Shown: one piece after another, positions 24,194 to 36,178 of the stretch
Layout of the letters: every line of letters begins with the position of its first letter
Position numbering within the stretch: the stretch's first letter is position 1
Origin: Anthoceros angustus
Lineage: Eukaryota; Streptophyta; Anthocerotopsida; Anthocerotales; Anthocerotaceae
Direction: 5' to 3'
Length of the DNA stretch: 64,000 nucleotides
Assembly: GCA_010909165.1 (NCBI GenBank)
Contig: MU008188.1
Coordinates: forward strand, 186,001 to 250,000
Position numbers and translations under genes: made by a program
The notes under the pieces: generated by a model
Database searches by the model: none
Seen by the model: the letters and a program-made list of their open reading frames with translations, nothing else
Told to the model about the DNA's origin: nothing

Positions 24194-24430
24194 CTCCACA
24201 TCCAAAGAGAAACCTGTTTAGCCAGAGGACCTGCTGGGGTTCCCCGCGTCGGAAGTCAGGCGGACGTACTGCCTGTGATCCCACCAGAGTGCGGGGGTCC
24301 AGAACAAATTGTCGCCACAATATCCGCCTCCAGCTCCAGGACATCCTCTTGCTTCGTTGCTCGCCAGCCGATGACTCCTTGAATTCACGCGAGTAGTAGC
24401 TAGCGCGAATACGTATTGTAACAAGTGCCC
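24194..24430 (-). pseudogene. shared PPR leader, out of frame
   Basis: The reverse strand encodes WSWRRILWRQFVLDPRTLVG and PDFRRGEPQQVLWLN. The related gene at 36179-40137 has WQHFFLDPTMWWDNRR and SPDFRRKGSGEVLWLNSMF at the matching place. Here the frame is off by one relative to the PPR frame, either through a frameshift or an intron. It shows that the two PPR genes once had the same 5' leader. Confidence 0.65.
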
Positions 24431-26807
24431 ACACATCACATCACATGACGCGGCGCGACATGACATGCGGCGCGACATGACATGACGCATGACGCGGCAT
24501 GACATGACGCGGCATGACATGACATGACGCATGACATGACATGACATGACATGACGCGGCATGACGCGGCATGACATGACGGCGCGACATGACGCATGAC
24601 GCGACGCGGCGCGGCGACATGACATGACGCATGACATGCGGCATGACATGACGCGGCATGACGCGACGCGACGCGGCATGACATGACATGACATGACGCG
24701 ACATGACGCGACACATGACATGACATACATGACATGACATGACATGACATGACATGACATGACGGCATGACATGACATGACATGACGCAACGCATGCGAC
24801 ATGACGCGACGCGGCATGACATGATATGACATGACGCGGCGCGACATGACATGCATGACATACGACATAACGACATGACGCATGACATGACGCGGCATGA
24901 CGCATGACATGACATGACATGACATGACATGACATGACGCATGACATGACGCGACATGACATGAACATGATACGACGACATGACATAACGACATGACGAC
25001 ATGACATGACATAACGACATGACATAACATGACATGACATGACGCGGCGACATGACATGACATGACGCGACGCTGACATGACATGACATGACATGACATG
25101 ACGCGGCATGACATGACATGACATAACATGACATGACGCATGACGCGACGCTGACATGACATGGCGACATGACATGACGCGGCATGACGCGACGCGACGC
25201 GGCATGACATGACATGACATGACATGACATGACATGACGCGGCATGACATGACGCGGCGCGGCATGACATGACATGACATGACATGACGCGACGCGGCAT
25301 GACGCGACATGACATGACATGACATGACACGACATGACATGACATGATGACATGACATGATACGACATGACATGATACGACATGACGCGACATGACATGA
25401 CATGACATGACATGACATGACATGACACGATGATGACGACATGACATGACATGACATATTACGACATGACACGACATGACATGACATGACACACATGACA
25501 TGACATGGCATGACGACATGACATGACATGACATGACATGACATGACATGACATGACATGACATGACATGACATGACATGACATGACATGACATGATGAC
25601 ACGATTATGACATGACATGACATGACATACGACATGATATGACATGACATGACATGACATGGCGGCATGACATGACATGACATGACACGATACGACATGA
25701 CACGACATGACATTAATATGACATGATGACATGACATGACATGACATGACATGACGTGACATGACATGACATGACATGACATGACATGACATGATACGAC
25801 ATGACATGACATGACATGATATGACATGACATGACGACATGACATGACATGACATGACATGACATGACATGATGACATGACATGACATGACATGACGCGG
25901 CGCGCATGACATGACATGACGCATGACATGACATGGCATGACATGACATGACATGACATGACATGACGCGGCATGACATGACGCGGCGACATGACATGAC
26001 ATGACATGATACGCATATGACATGACATGACATGACATGACGCGACATGACATGACATGACGCGGCATGACGCGACGCGGCATGACGCGACGCGGCGACA
26101 TGACATGACATGACACGACATGACATGACATGACATGACGCGACATGACATGATATGACATGACACATGACATGACGCGACGCGGCATGACATGACGCGA
26201 CGCGGCATGACATGACGCGACATGACATGATATGACATGACATGACGCGACGCGACATGACATGACATGACACGACATGACGCGGCATGACGCGACATGG
26301 CGTGACATGACATGACACGACATGACATGACATGACGCATGACATGACGCGGCGACATGACATGACATGGCGTGACATGACATGACATGATGACATGACA
26401 CGACATGACATGACACATGACATGACGTGACATGACATGGCGTGACATGACATGACGCGGCATGACGCGACGCGGCATGACATGACGTGACATGACATGA
26501 CGCGGCGACATGACATGGCGTGACATGACGTGACATGACGTGACATGACATGACATGACGTGACATGACATGACGCGGCGACATGACATGGCGTGACGTG
26601 ACATGACATGGCGTGACATGACATGGCGTGACATGACGTGACGTGACATGACATGGCGTGACATGACATGGCGTGACATGACGGCGTGACATGGCGTGAC
26701 ATGACATGACATGACATGACATGACATGACATGACATGACATGACATGACATGACATGACATGACATGACATGACATGACATGACATGACATGACATGAC
26801 ATGACAT
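24431..26807. repeat. ATGAC pentanucleotide satellite, about 2.4 kb
   Basis: Hundreds of head-to-tail five-base units fill this stretch. The main unit is ATGAC. Variants GCGAC, GCGGC, GTGAC, ACGAC and ATGGC are frequent and differ from it only by transitions. Long pure ATGAC runs stand at about 25525-25595 and 26697-26806, and GTGAC-rich DNA at 26300-26700. The reverse strand lacks stops in all frames because of the unit composition, so the very long MSCHV-type frames are not genes. Confidence 0.98.
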
Positions 26808-29800
26808 AATATGCGGCGAATGCTATGCCCACCAAAAAGAGATGAACAATATGGAAACTGCCCACCAAAAAGAGACGAACAATATGGAAACCGCGACCTC
26901 CTCCAACATTTTCAATAGAATTTCTCATAATACTTTGAATTTCTTAGAATGCACTATAACTGAGTGGATGTGTGGGAATGATTCATTTGTTGGCTACCAT
27001 ACCAACTGCAGCTCAATTGAAACATTTAGCAACATGGATTTGGCGCATCCCTTGGATCCAATAAGCTACCAGGTTTGCAGCAATTCATGACCTCAAGAAG
27101 GAGGATTTGAGTCCTTGAAGCCCCATGAATTGGTCTGGTATGACCTACTTTTGAATGTGCCCAACGTCATCAAAATGTGCATATCCAATTAGGCAACTAT
27201 ACAATGCTCTTACAAACCACTACAAAAAGTCCTCAATATTTATGAGACAAACCTGTTGGCACAATGAACTGCTTGACCCACACATAAACGCCAAGTTTAG
27301 ACACAGAGCTTAGTTGATCGTCTTATCTTGACCCCAATTATCCCCTAAGGTGGGTGTTTCATGGTAGGTGGGGCCCTTGTACCTCTAATTTATCAATAAA
27401 GATATTCCTTAGGCTGGGTTTCCATGAACTTCAACCCGAAGCCCTTTTTGCTAATGGGACGAATAGGACAAAGTCTTAATTTTTTGTGGCCCATAGTTGA
27501 GGCCACCGCAAACGGTATAGAAATCCTTTTTATAACGGGCCCATTCCAAATGGATGGGAAGGCTTGGATGAGACCAAGCTCTACGGTAACCCAATTCTAG
27601 GGGTTTCTAATCTCGGACTTGGCGGTTCGGAGGAGGCCTCACAATTTGTCTTCACTCTCGTTTTCTGATGCCGGGCTCAACGCAAGTCTCATCAAGGTCT
27701 TGAAGCGCAAATGGGTCTCAAGATCGTGAAGCACAACGGAACCAACAAAGTGGCCCCTGATCATCGTGACCAATCTACAATCACGCTCAAAAGCTCATGA
27801 CATTTCGAGCAGTTCAAGTTGTCCATACATTCCTTCACTTCTTTAGGGTTGACTCTCATGCCATCGATCCAGGGCAGGTGCGTTGGTAGATTTTGCTATT
27901 CCAATTTTTCTTTTCCATTTTCCATCATCCGCTCATTGCTCACCGTGCGCAGCGCTCAATGCTCATTGTGCTCATTGATCATTGATGCCTAAGGAAATCA
28001 TAAGGAACCAATTCCCTTCTAGAATATCTTTAAGCAAGGTTGCCTGACAAAAAATATGGTAGTGCCCCTTGCTACATCTGTTGCAAAGGAGCATGAGCTC
28101 TCCATTTGTTGCATGCCCACAAACCTCACATGCCAGGTTTGTGGGTGGTATCTATGCTTGTGGCACCAACTTGGTGTCCACATTAGGAAGGTGGCAAGGG
28201 GCCTAATATTTGTGGTGTGATCCTTGTATCTTTTGCCATCCTTCCCAAGCTTCCAGTTTGACCACTCCTTGGTCTCCTATTTGCACCACTCGTTATGTAA
28301 GTCTACATATGTTGTTGTCCACGGTACTGCCTTCTGGTGCTGTAGATACACAAAGTTGCCTTTGACATTCAAAGTCAAAGTTAAGCAAAGTCAAAGTCAA
28401 AGTCAAAGTCAAAGTTACTCATTGCAGCATGGTCAATTGCAGGGCTTAAGAGGCTAGGAAGTGCCCAGCCCCCGGCATTCGTTGCATGCCGAAGTGCGGA
28501 GTGGGGAGTAACAAGCTTGTGTGGTGTTCCACCGCACGCAGAAGGCAGGAGCGGGTGTTGCCTCCCAAGGGGTTGCCCAACTCGAGAGTGTGTGAAGCGG
28601 GCTTGCTGAGCGCAGTTGTTTAGGTTGGGGGCTTGATGTTGGTTGTGGATGCAGAGATTAGATGGGGACTATATTCGGCAATCAAGCAGAATGGCGACGA
28701 GGCATAGCAACGAAAGTCACACAATTCTTGGTTGCCAAGTCGAGAAGAAGGACAGGAGGCCCTACATTATACAAGGCCCAAGCGGCGGCGGACACAAGTC
28801 TACACATGCAGACAAATGGTGTTTCTAGAACACCATTACGGTGGAAAGTGAGACATCTTGCAACATAGAATCTATGAGCAAGATTTATCTATTTGGCCCA
28901 CTAACTTTGGGGAGCTCACCTTGCTCCGGATCCACAGAGAGTAGCACCACATTGGGTGCACTATTGAGCATTTGCTTACAGACTACAAGGACCTATATGA
29001 ACACAGGCTAAAGTCTGCAAAACTTAACTTGGTTTTGGCCAATTTATTGTGAACGAGCGTTTAAGAAGCTGGGGAATCATTTACTCATGCACCAGATCTT
29101 TGATGACTGGCCCCTGGACAACTTTTACGACGGTCTACGCATATGGGAAGTATGACGTTCTTGTGGATAAGCATATGCTTTCAATCGTTCGCTGGCCTTT
29201 TTCCATCACATAAAAACAAGAAGGTATGTTGTAAGTTGGCTTAATAAGTTTTACAGGTTGCTCAGTTTCCTGTGCACTAGAGAGTTAGTGTGGGACATGA
29301 GGCTATTGGAGCGTTTTTACCTCCTAAGTCAACAAGTAAGGGAGTATCTTTATGAAATACTGTGTTAACATTCGCAATTACGTAAAGGAGGCCTTGCCCA
29401 AGCAGCCTCCTTAGACAGATGCATCAGATGTGAAGCCTCAATTAAGGCAAGAGCTTGTAAACATTGCAAGTAACACATACAATCATGTGCCTGCTGGGGC
29501 ACAACTTTGGGATCCCGCTTATCCTAAATTTTATAGGTTTGGGCGGTGGTGAAAACGTATTGAATACTTTGGGCTCAAGGAAGGTTGTCTCGGTTTGGCA
29601 GGTAGGTGTGTGAGGAGCGTCGCAGTTGCTAATTACGGACAACAAGAAACACGATAATATTCATTCCAGCGGAATAAACAACGCCGTATCTGAGAAAATT
29701 GCCGCCGCTTGGAAGTTTTTGTCTAGTCACTAATTCATATTAAACATGGCACTTCAAAAGCACCCGCTCCTGCGCTTAGCAATCCATTAGAGTGGGATGT

Positions 29801-30100
29801 AACTTTTGTGTCCAAATCGTTTGAAATGATGGTGACAAGGTGCAGGAATGCTGGCGCCCAAGCGAAAATCCTTTGTCTAATTAGGCCATCTCCATAAGAG
29901 CATAGGGTGCTAACATATTGGCGCCTTCATTAGTATAACCCTAACCCTAGGGTTTAGGGTCTCGGCCTTGTTTTGACGAGCGTGCGGGTTAGGGCGCACT
30001 TCTGTAGGTCGAGGGTTATATACTATTCTGTCGAACTTTGTGTTGTGCAAAGGGCGCCGACATGCCTTCGACTTCTAAATTCTTTCACGAGTAACGACTT
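26808..30100. other. gene-poor region
   Basis: No gene is recognised. A 30-base unit containing CCACCAAAAAGAGA and GAACAATATGGAAAC is doubled at about 26829-26889. A hexanucleotide run of AAAGTC stands at about 28371-28418. A telomere-like stretch (ACCCTAACCCTAGGGTTTAG) is at about 29938-29960. The rest has only short frames. Confidence 0.5.
28371..28418. repeat. (AAAGTC)n microsatellite
   Basis: About eight hexamer units, a few imperfect. No gene context. Confidence 0.9.
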
Positions 30101-30107
30101 CAGGGCC

Positions 30108-32590
30108 CATTTTTGGTCCGTCCATGACACCCTATTGTAAACATGTCGGAGGGGTTCGGTATGGGAATTAGCAAGCCGACGCCAACCACCATACCTAGAC
30201 AGGTATTGCTCCTCCATAGGGCGTCGGCATGCCAGCGGCCTTAGATATATTTTCTGTGAGCGCCGGTGTGCATGCGTTCGCGTTAACACTAGGGCTTACA
30301 ACCACTTGTTGTGCACCCATGCATATTATGGCTTACATAAATTAGGCCATGTGTCGCTTGCTTGCACAAGAGAATGAGAAAGAACAGACCACCTTTGACA
30401 CTTCCGATGACAACGCAGCCTTGGTTGCTCACAAAGATGGTGTCCAACACACAAAACACATGTTCATTTGCTATGACCTTCGTAGAGAGATAGTCGCGGC
30501 CTGCAGTGAGCTCGAGAATAGGGAAGAAACTTGGCCGTGTCGTGTACCTCTTCACTGTTCTGATTCCAGTACAATTTACGATCATGAATATTAGGGCATG
30601 GGTAATTTCAAACAATATGCTTAGAAAACCGTTGAACTTTGAAAATAATTTCCATGATTTTGAGTCCAAGATTACGAATTATTAGAATAAGGGGATTGGA
30701 AACCGAACCAATTATCTATCACTTTTACAACACAAACTATGCTGGCCAAAATAAAGAAGCATGACTCGAACTAGTAATCTTGGATTTTAATCTCTCTCAT
30801 TTCAATCCATATTATCTATTCCTTAAGCTCTAGGAAAAATTTACCTTTAAAGGCGCCGGCATGCCGGTTCTCAAAAGAAGATTTGAATCCAAGATCTCTT
30901 GATTATAAACCTCAAGTCATTAACTTTCCCATACAACAATATAAGGAAACACAAAATATATGTTGAATGAGGACGCCGGCATGTGTCCGGCGTAAGATTT
31001 AGTGTCTTTTTTTGTAAGATTTAGGGTGCATTTGCATGTGTCCACCTTTGGTTTTGCTCCGCAAGTTTTTTAATGTTCCGAAGCATTCACACATAACACC
31101 GTAAACTAGGTCGGAAAGTTTTGCAGCAAGTTGTCCGGTGTTCCTCGCCTAAGGACTCAAATCCTACCACTCTCAGCCGATACTTCGAAACGCCTAAAAA
31201 ATGGAGAGCCTTTTGCCACTGCTAAGAGGGCTTGCTGTTGTTATTACAGACATTCATTGACAAGTGCGCTTTCATTCCACTTAATTGTCAATAAATTGTA
31301 ATATTACAATTTGTTTTGTCTAGGTCTTTTCCTTGGTGACACTTGATTATCGTCTCGCTTTGCAGCCCATTTTGGTCCGTCCATGACACCCTATTGTAAA
31401 CATGCCTGAGGGGTTCGGTATGGAATTAGCAAGCCGACGCCAACCACCATACCTAGATGTATTGCTCCTCCATAGGCGTCGGCATGCCGCCTTAGATATA
31501 TTTTCCGTGAGCCGGTGCATGCGTTGGCGTTAACACTAGGGCTTACAACCACTTGTTGTGCACCCATGCATATTATGGCTTACATAAATTAGGCCATGTG
31601 TCGCTTGCTTGCACAAGAGAATGAGAAAGAACAGACCACCTTTGACACTTCCGATGACAACGCAGCCTTGGTTGCTCACAAAGATGGTGTCCAACACACA
31701 AAACACATGTTCATTTGCTATGACCTTCGTAGAGAGATAGTCGCGGCCTGCAGTGAGCTCGAGAATAGGGAAGAAACTTGGCCGTGTCGTGTACCTCTTC
31801 ACTGTTCTGATTCCAGTACAATTTACGATCATGAATATTAGGGCATGGGTAATTTCAAACAATATGCTTAGAAAACCGTTGAACTTTGAAAATAATTTCC
31901 ATGATTTTGAGTCCAAGATTACAATTATTAGAATAAGGGGATTGAAACCGAACCAATTATCTATCACTTTTACAACACAAACTATGCTGGCCAAAATAAA
32001 GAAGCATGACTCGAACTAGTAATCTTGGATTTTAATCTCTCATTTCAATCCATATTATCTATTCCTTAAGCTCTAGGAAAAATTTACCTTTAAAGGCGCC
32101 GGCATGCCGGTTCTCAAAAGAAGATTTGAATCCAAGATCTCTTGATTATAAACCTCAAGTCATTAACTTTCCCATACAACAATATAAGGAAACACAAAAT
32201 ATATGTTGAATGAGGACGCCGGCATGTGTCCGGCGTAAGATTTAGTGTCTTTTTTTGTAAGATTTAGGGTGCATTTGCATGTGTCCACCTTTGGTTTTGC
32301 TCCGCAAGTTTTTTAATGTTCCGAAGCATTCACACATAACACCGTAAACTAGGTCGGAAAGTTTTGCAGAAGTTGTCCTGTTCTGGACTCAACTTACCAC
32401 TCTCGATACTCAAACGCCTAAAATGGAGAGCCTTTTGCCACTGCTAAGAGGGCTTGCTGTTGTTATTACAGACATTCATTGACAAGTGCGCTTTCATTCC
32501 ACTTAATTGTCAATAAATTGTAATATTACAATTTGTTTTGTCTAGGTCTTTTCCTTGGTGACACTTGATTATCGTCTCGCTTTGCAGCCA
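30108..32590. repeat. tandem duplication of about 1.25 kb
   Basis: Copy 1 runs from about 30108 to 31367 and copy 2 from about 31368 to 32590. Both begin with TTTTGGTCCGTCCATGACAC and end with GATTATCGTCTCGCTTTGCA; the junction shares GCCCA-type sequence. Most of the length is nearly identical, including a reverse-strand frame (126 and 152 residues) with no known domain. Differences are mostly short deletions in copy 2, at both its ends. The motif GCCGGCATG recurs in both copies. Confidence 0.93.
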
Positions 32591-32909
32591 CAGTTTTGAT
32601 TCTCTCCAATTCACCCTCTTCTTGGGAGGGGCTTGACCTCTGCAGAAATTGGTGGAATTATGCACGACATGGCACAAAGGACAACTGCTAGTGCCTTTGA
32701 TGCTAAGGCGGGCAATGAGTTCGAGGAAGAACCAAATCCTTGTGATCGCTGCATCTTACGCTCTCGCAAACATTGAACAGATCGAAGTAGATGATCTCTT
32801 GTCTCGTGATATGGGGCCTTGCAAGCGCAAGTATGTGTGTCTAGCTGACGGGTAGAGCATTAGCTATCATCTAGGCTGCGCTGGGTGCAGCTCATCATCA
32901 ATTCTTCTC
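32591..32909. other. unassigned sequence
   Basis: A + frame at 32649-32855 of 68 residues shows no recognisable domain. Nothing else is seen. Confidence 0.4.
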
Positions 32910-34690
32910 TTCATCCAAAGTAAAAAAGAGTAAAAAATCTAAAAAACCCCAAAAAAGTCCCAAAAAGTCCAATTTTTTGAGGCAAGTGCGCGCACTTGCT
33001 CTAAAATTTTGATATTTTTGTGAATTTTTTGGTATGTTTTTGATATTTTTGTTGTTTTATAGGGTTTGTTTCGACGTTTTCAACCTTTTTTGTGCACCTC
33101 CTTAATGTGGATATATTCTTATCTTTACTTAGCCCTCATCTTTTTTCTAGTGGTTAAAACTTTGAACTAGTAGTGAGAACCTTTTACATCTTTTGAATCT
33201 TGAGACGATAGGCGTGGGCCCAACTCCTAGTGCAGACCATGCCACTCTCATTCTCGCACTGCACGTGGATCAAGAGCATCAGGTCAACGAAGATATTATT
33301 GTCCCGATGTGTAAGAAACAAACTCGTGTAAAATTCCCAGAGCGAGAGTATAGTCTTAGGATTGACTGGTATGAATGAAAGGTTGGTGTGCAAACAACCA
33401 CCATTGGTATTTTGCACACCAGAATTACAGCAAGCCCTAAAAACTCTAAACATTTAGAGTCCAACACCGCAATGATTGCCGGTGTTGAGACTGTTAGATG
33501 TAAGGCGCCGCATTTTGCGCATGAATTACGTGTCCGGTTTGAAAGAAAAGCGAGCGAGAATAGGACTTTAGGTTTTTGCCACGTACTTGCAATCTACAAT
33601 CTCAAATAACGTGTATCAAAACAATTATTCAAAAGGTTGAGGGTGACATGTCTGCAGAGAAATACCAAAAAGGCTGATTATAGTTCGCATTTTTTCAAGT
33701 GCAAAAAGGGGTCCGGCCACGTCCGTGTGCAAAAAGGGGTTTCAGCAGAAACCCCTTTCTACACAGACGCTGTTAAACCCTTCAAATGAACAGCCGAACT
33801 GCTCGTTAGGAAAAAATTAAAGGGTCTTCCCTTTAGGACTGACATGTAGATGTGCCCAAAGACTAACGGCAGATTCGCATGTGTCCGTCGTAACACATTC
33901 CAAAATGTGTTACGACGGACACATGCGAATGCACTAGGAGGCATGAACCATATGGGTTCATGCTCCTAGGCTGTTCTTGACCTTGGGTGTGCGCACTGGG
34001 CCCCCCTGCCCCCTGGTGCGTGCACCTGGGCCCCCTTGCCCCCTGGTACACGCACTTGTTCACCCAGCTGGGCCCTCTGACATGTTTGATGATAACCCGG
34101 TACTAGGTCACCGCCGGAAGAGACGGTTATACCGTAAAGGATAAAAAGGAGATAGCGTGTTCTTCGTCATACTAGGGCATAGGATAGATATATGAGAGCG
34201 GTCTAGGTAAACCTCCGCTGATGTCTGCTACTTGTTATTTTGTCGGGAGTTCCGACACATCCTCAGACCTCCAAAAGGACATGTTTCCCCATAAGAAGAT
34301 CATTTTTCGCGTAGTTTTGCACAGTGCACGCACAAGTTTGCGCATAGCGTTGGACCAGGCACGCACTTGTGCGCACCTAGGCCTCCCTGGAATACAAAAA
34401 CATAGAGAACCACACAAAATGTAGAAACTATGGACATGACGAAATTCTGGAACAATGAGGTCACTGACCCTTCATTACGCCGACTAAATCGCCATGAATC
34501 TGATTAGAGGGTGCTAGCTCGGTGTAAATGACTTGACAGGAAGTGGCACCGGAGCTGAGAATGCCAGAAACCGATGGACGAACATCTACAAAAAACAACA
34601 GAAACCAAACTAACTTGAGTTTTTGGCGAAATAGGGATTTTTACTAAAACCCCTTTTGACAGGAGAAACCCCTTTCTACACAGACGTTGT
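32910..34690. mobile_element. rearranged copy of the 45.5-47.3 kb inverted-repeat transposon
   Basis: The stretch 32910-33773 matches 46464-47304 in the same orientation, ending with the right terminal repeat (AGACGCTGT). The stretch from about 33927 to 34690 matches the reverse complement of 45473-46455 and also ends with the terminal repeat (AGACGTTGT). Both terminal repeats therefore point the same way. Between them lie 150 bases that include a 27-base perfect palindrome. This is one element whose right half is inverted relative to its left half. Confidence 0.85.
33873..33930. repeat. perfect 27-base inverted repeat with 4-base loop
   Basis: The arms 33873-33899 and 33904-33930 are exact reverse complements (ATTCGCATGTGTCCGT at the outer end), separated by CCAA. 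It sits at the breakpoint between the two halves of the rearranged transposon and would form a strong hairpin. Confidence 0.97.
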
Positions 34691-36178
34691 TGAACTTATT
34701 AAAGTTCGGCTTTAATAAATATGCAGGTACCAGGTAAGTGTATGGGTACGTGTTTCTTGTACAGGTAGCTTTTCCATCCATACCCCATGGCCAATAACAT
34801 TGCGGGTACGGCCTATAAGGCCACGTCATCACGGATCACGAAGAACAATCCCCACTTGTTGTTGAAAATGACATCCATCTCTCGTCAACCATGTGCGCCT
34901 AACCGCCCGCCGTTCCTAAGAATGCGATCCCCATTCCCTACATGCTTGCCCCGAGAGCACGGCCGATGTCCCGGCCTATGCTGCTGCAAATGCAATCGAT
35001 ACCCCTGCCCATGCGACCAATTAGGGTGCGAAAACTAGGAACCATCCGACGTAGATATCGTCCCAATATCTGGACGCACCGACCTCCCTCGTCCAAGGTC
35101 TAAAGCGCAAGATCACTTTGTTGATAATGACTAGTGTTTATTAGCCTGAAAGCTGCACGGAAGGTTCGTGCTTCCGATTCTCTGTTCATCCCGATGTCTC
35201 AACGGATGATGATGTGGCACTTGGCACTCCCGATCATACGGGCCATCATTAATGGCCATTGGGTATCCATTTGCAGCGAATAGGTAGGTATGTGCATATA
35301 TAGTTTCTTGCCCCTATTTCGTTGGCTGTGGAGGGCGAACCTGATCATAGGAGCGGGTCAAGCTACTTCCGTCAATCGGCAAAGAAGTTGCGGCTGGCCA
35401 TCACATGAAAGTAGAGTTTCCCATGTTCAATCCCGCGGATATCCATACCCGCATTCTGCATTCTGCGGTACACTCAACCATCGCATTTCACGTTGCACGC
35501 AATGCTTCGATTTAAATTTTTATTTTTATTTTAATTTCTGGCCTTGACACTTGGAATATTTTGGCATTTCGGCACAAGGTGGCCGTAATTACTATATGTT
35601 TTGGCATTTTTAAAAATTAATTGATTCGGTGTAGCGGAACCCCGGTGGCCTCTAGGGTACCTATAGATTACTACCATATCCCGAGGGGTGATTCGGGCAT
35701 TAATTAATTAAAATGAGTAAAATTTGAAAATCCAGAAATTATTATACTTAAAATACTAAATGTGTAAAAATTTATGAGTTTAAGATGCGGAAAACAAGGA
35801 AACTAGGGTTTGTGTGGAAAATTAAGGCATGTTTAGGGGAGGTCTATACACATCCATTAGTTCTATATAGATATGTATGTATTCTAATAAATTTTAAAAT
35901 TTGATAAGAATATTTTTCATAAATGTTGAAATTTTGAAAATATAAATATTTAGATTGAACCTTATTGTTTTCAAAAAATAATTATTTCGGCATTACCCTG
36001 TTGAACTACCCCTCGGGGGTACGGTAGTCTATTTCATGTACTCTTTATTTCCGTTCAGTTCAGTTCAGTTTTGCACTCAAGCCCGCCGTGCATTCAATCG
36101 AAGCCCACCTTTGGCATTCTGCCGTAGTCTGATGTTAGACTCATCTTCCGACAGGGCTCCCTGAGCGATGGCCTCAGT
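34691..36178. other. gene-poor region upstream of the DYW:KP gene
   Basis: No gene is recognised. 35500-36000 is AT-rich. The last few hundred bases should hold the promoter of the PPR gene, but no clear TATA box was found. A short GTTCAGTTCAGTTCAGTTTT run stands at 36053-36071. Confidence 0.4.

Noticed and set aside
24218-26928. Reverse-strand frames of 859, 489, 382 and 364 residues made of MSCHV repeats
   Set aside because: They are by-products of the ATGAC satellite, whose units give no stop codon on the reverse strand in any frame. Several overlap in different frames.
30289-31994. Repeated reverse frame of 126 and 152 residues in the 1.25-kb duplication as a gene
   Set aside because: It is conserved only because the DNA was recently duplicated; no domain, start context or splice evidence supports it.
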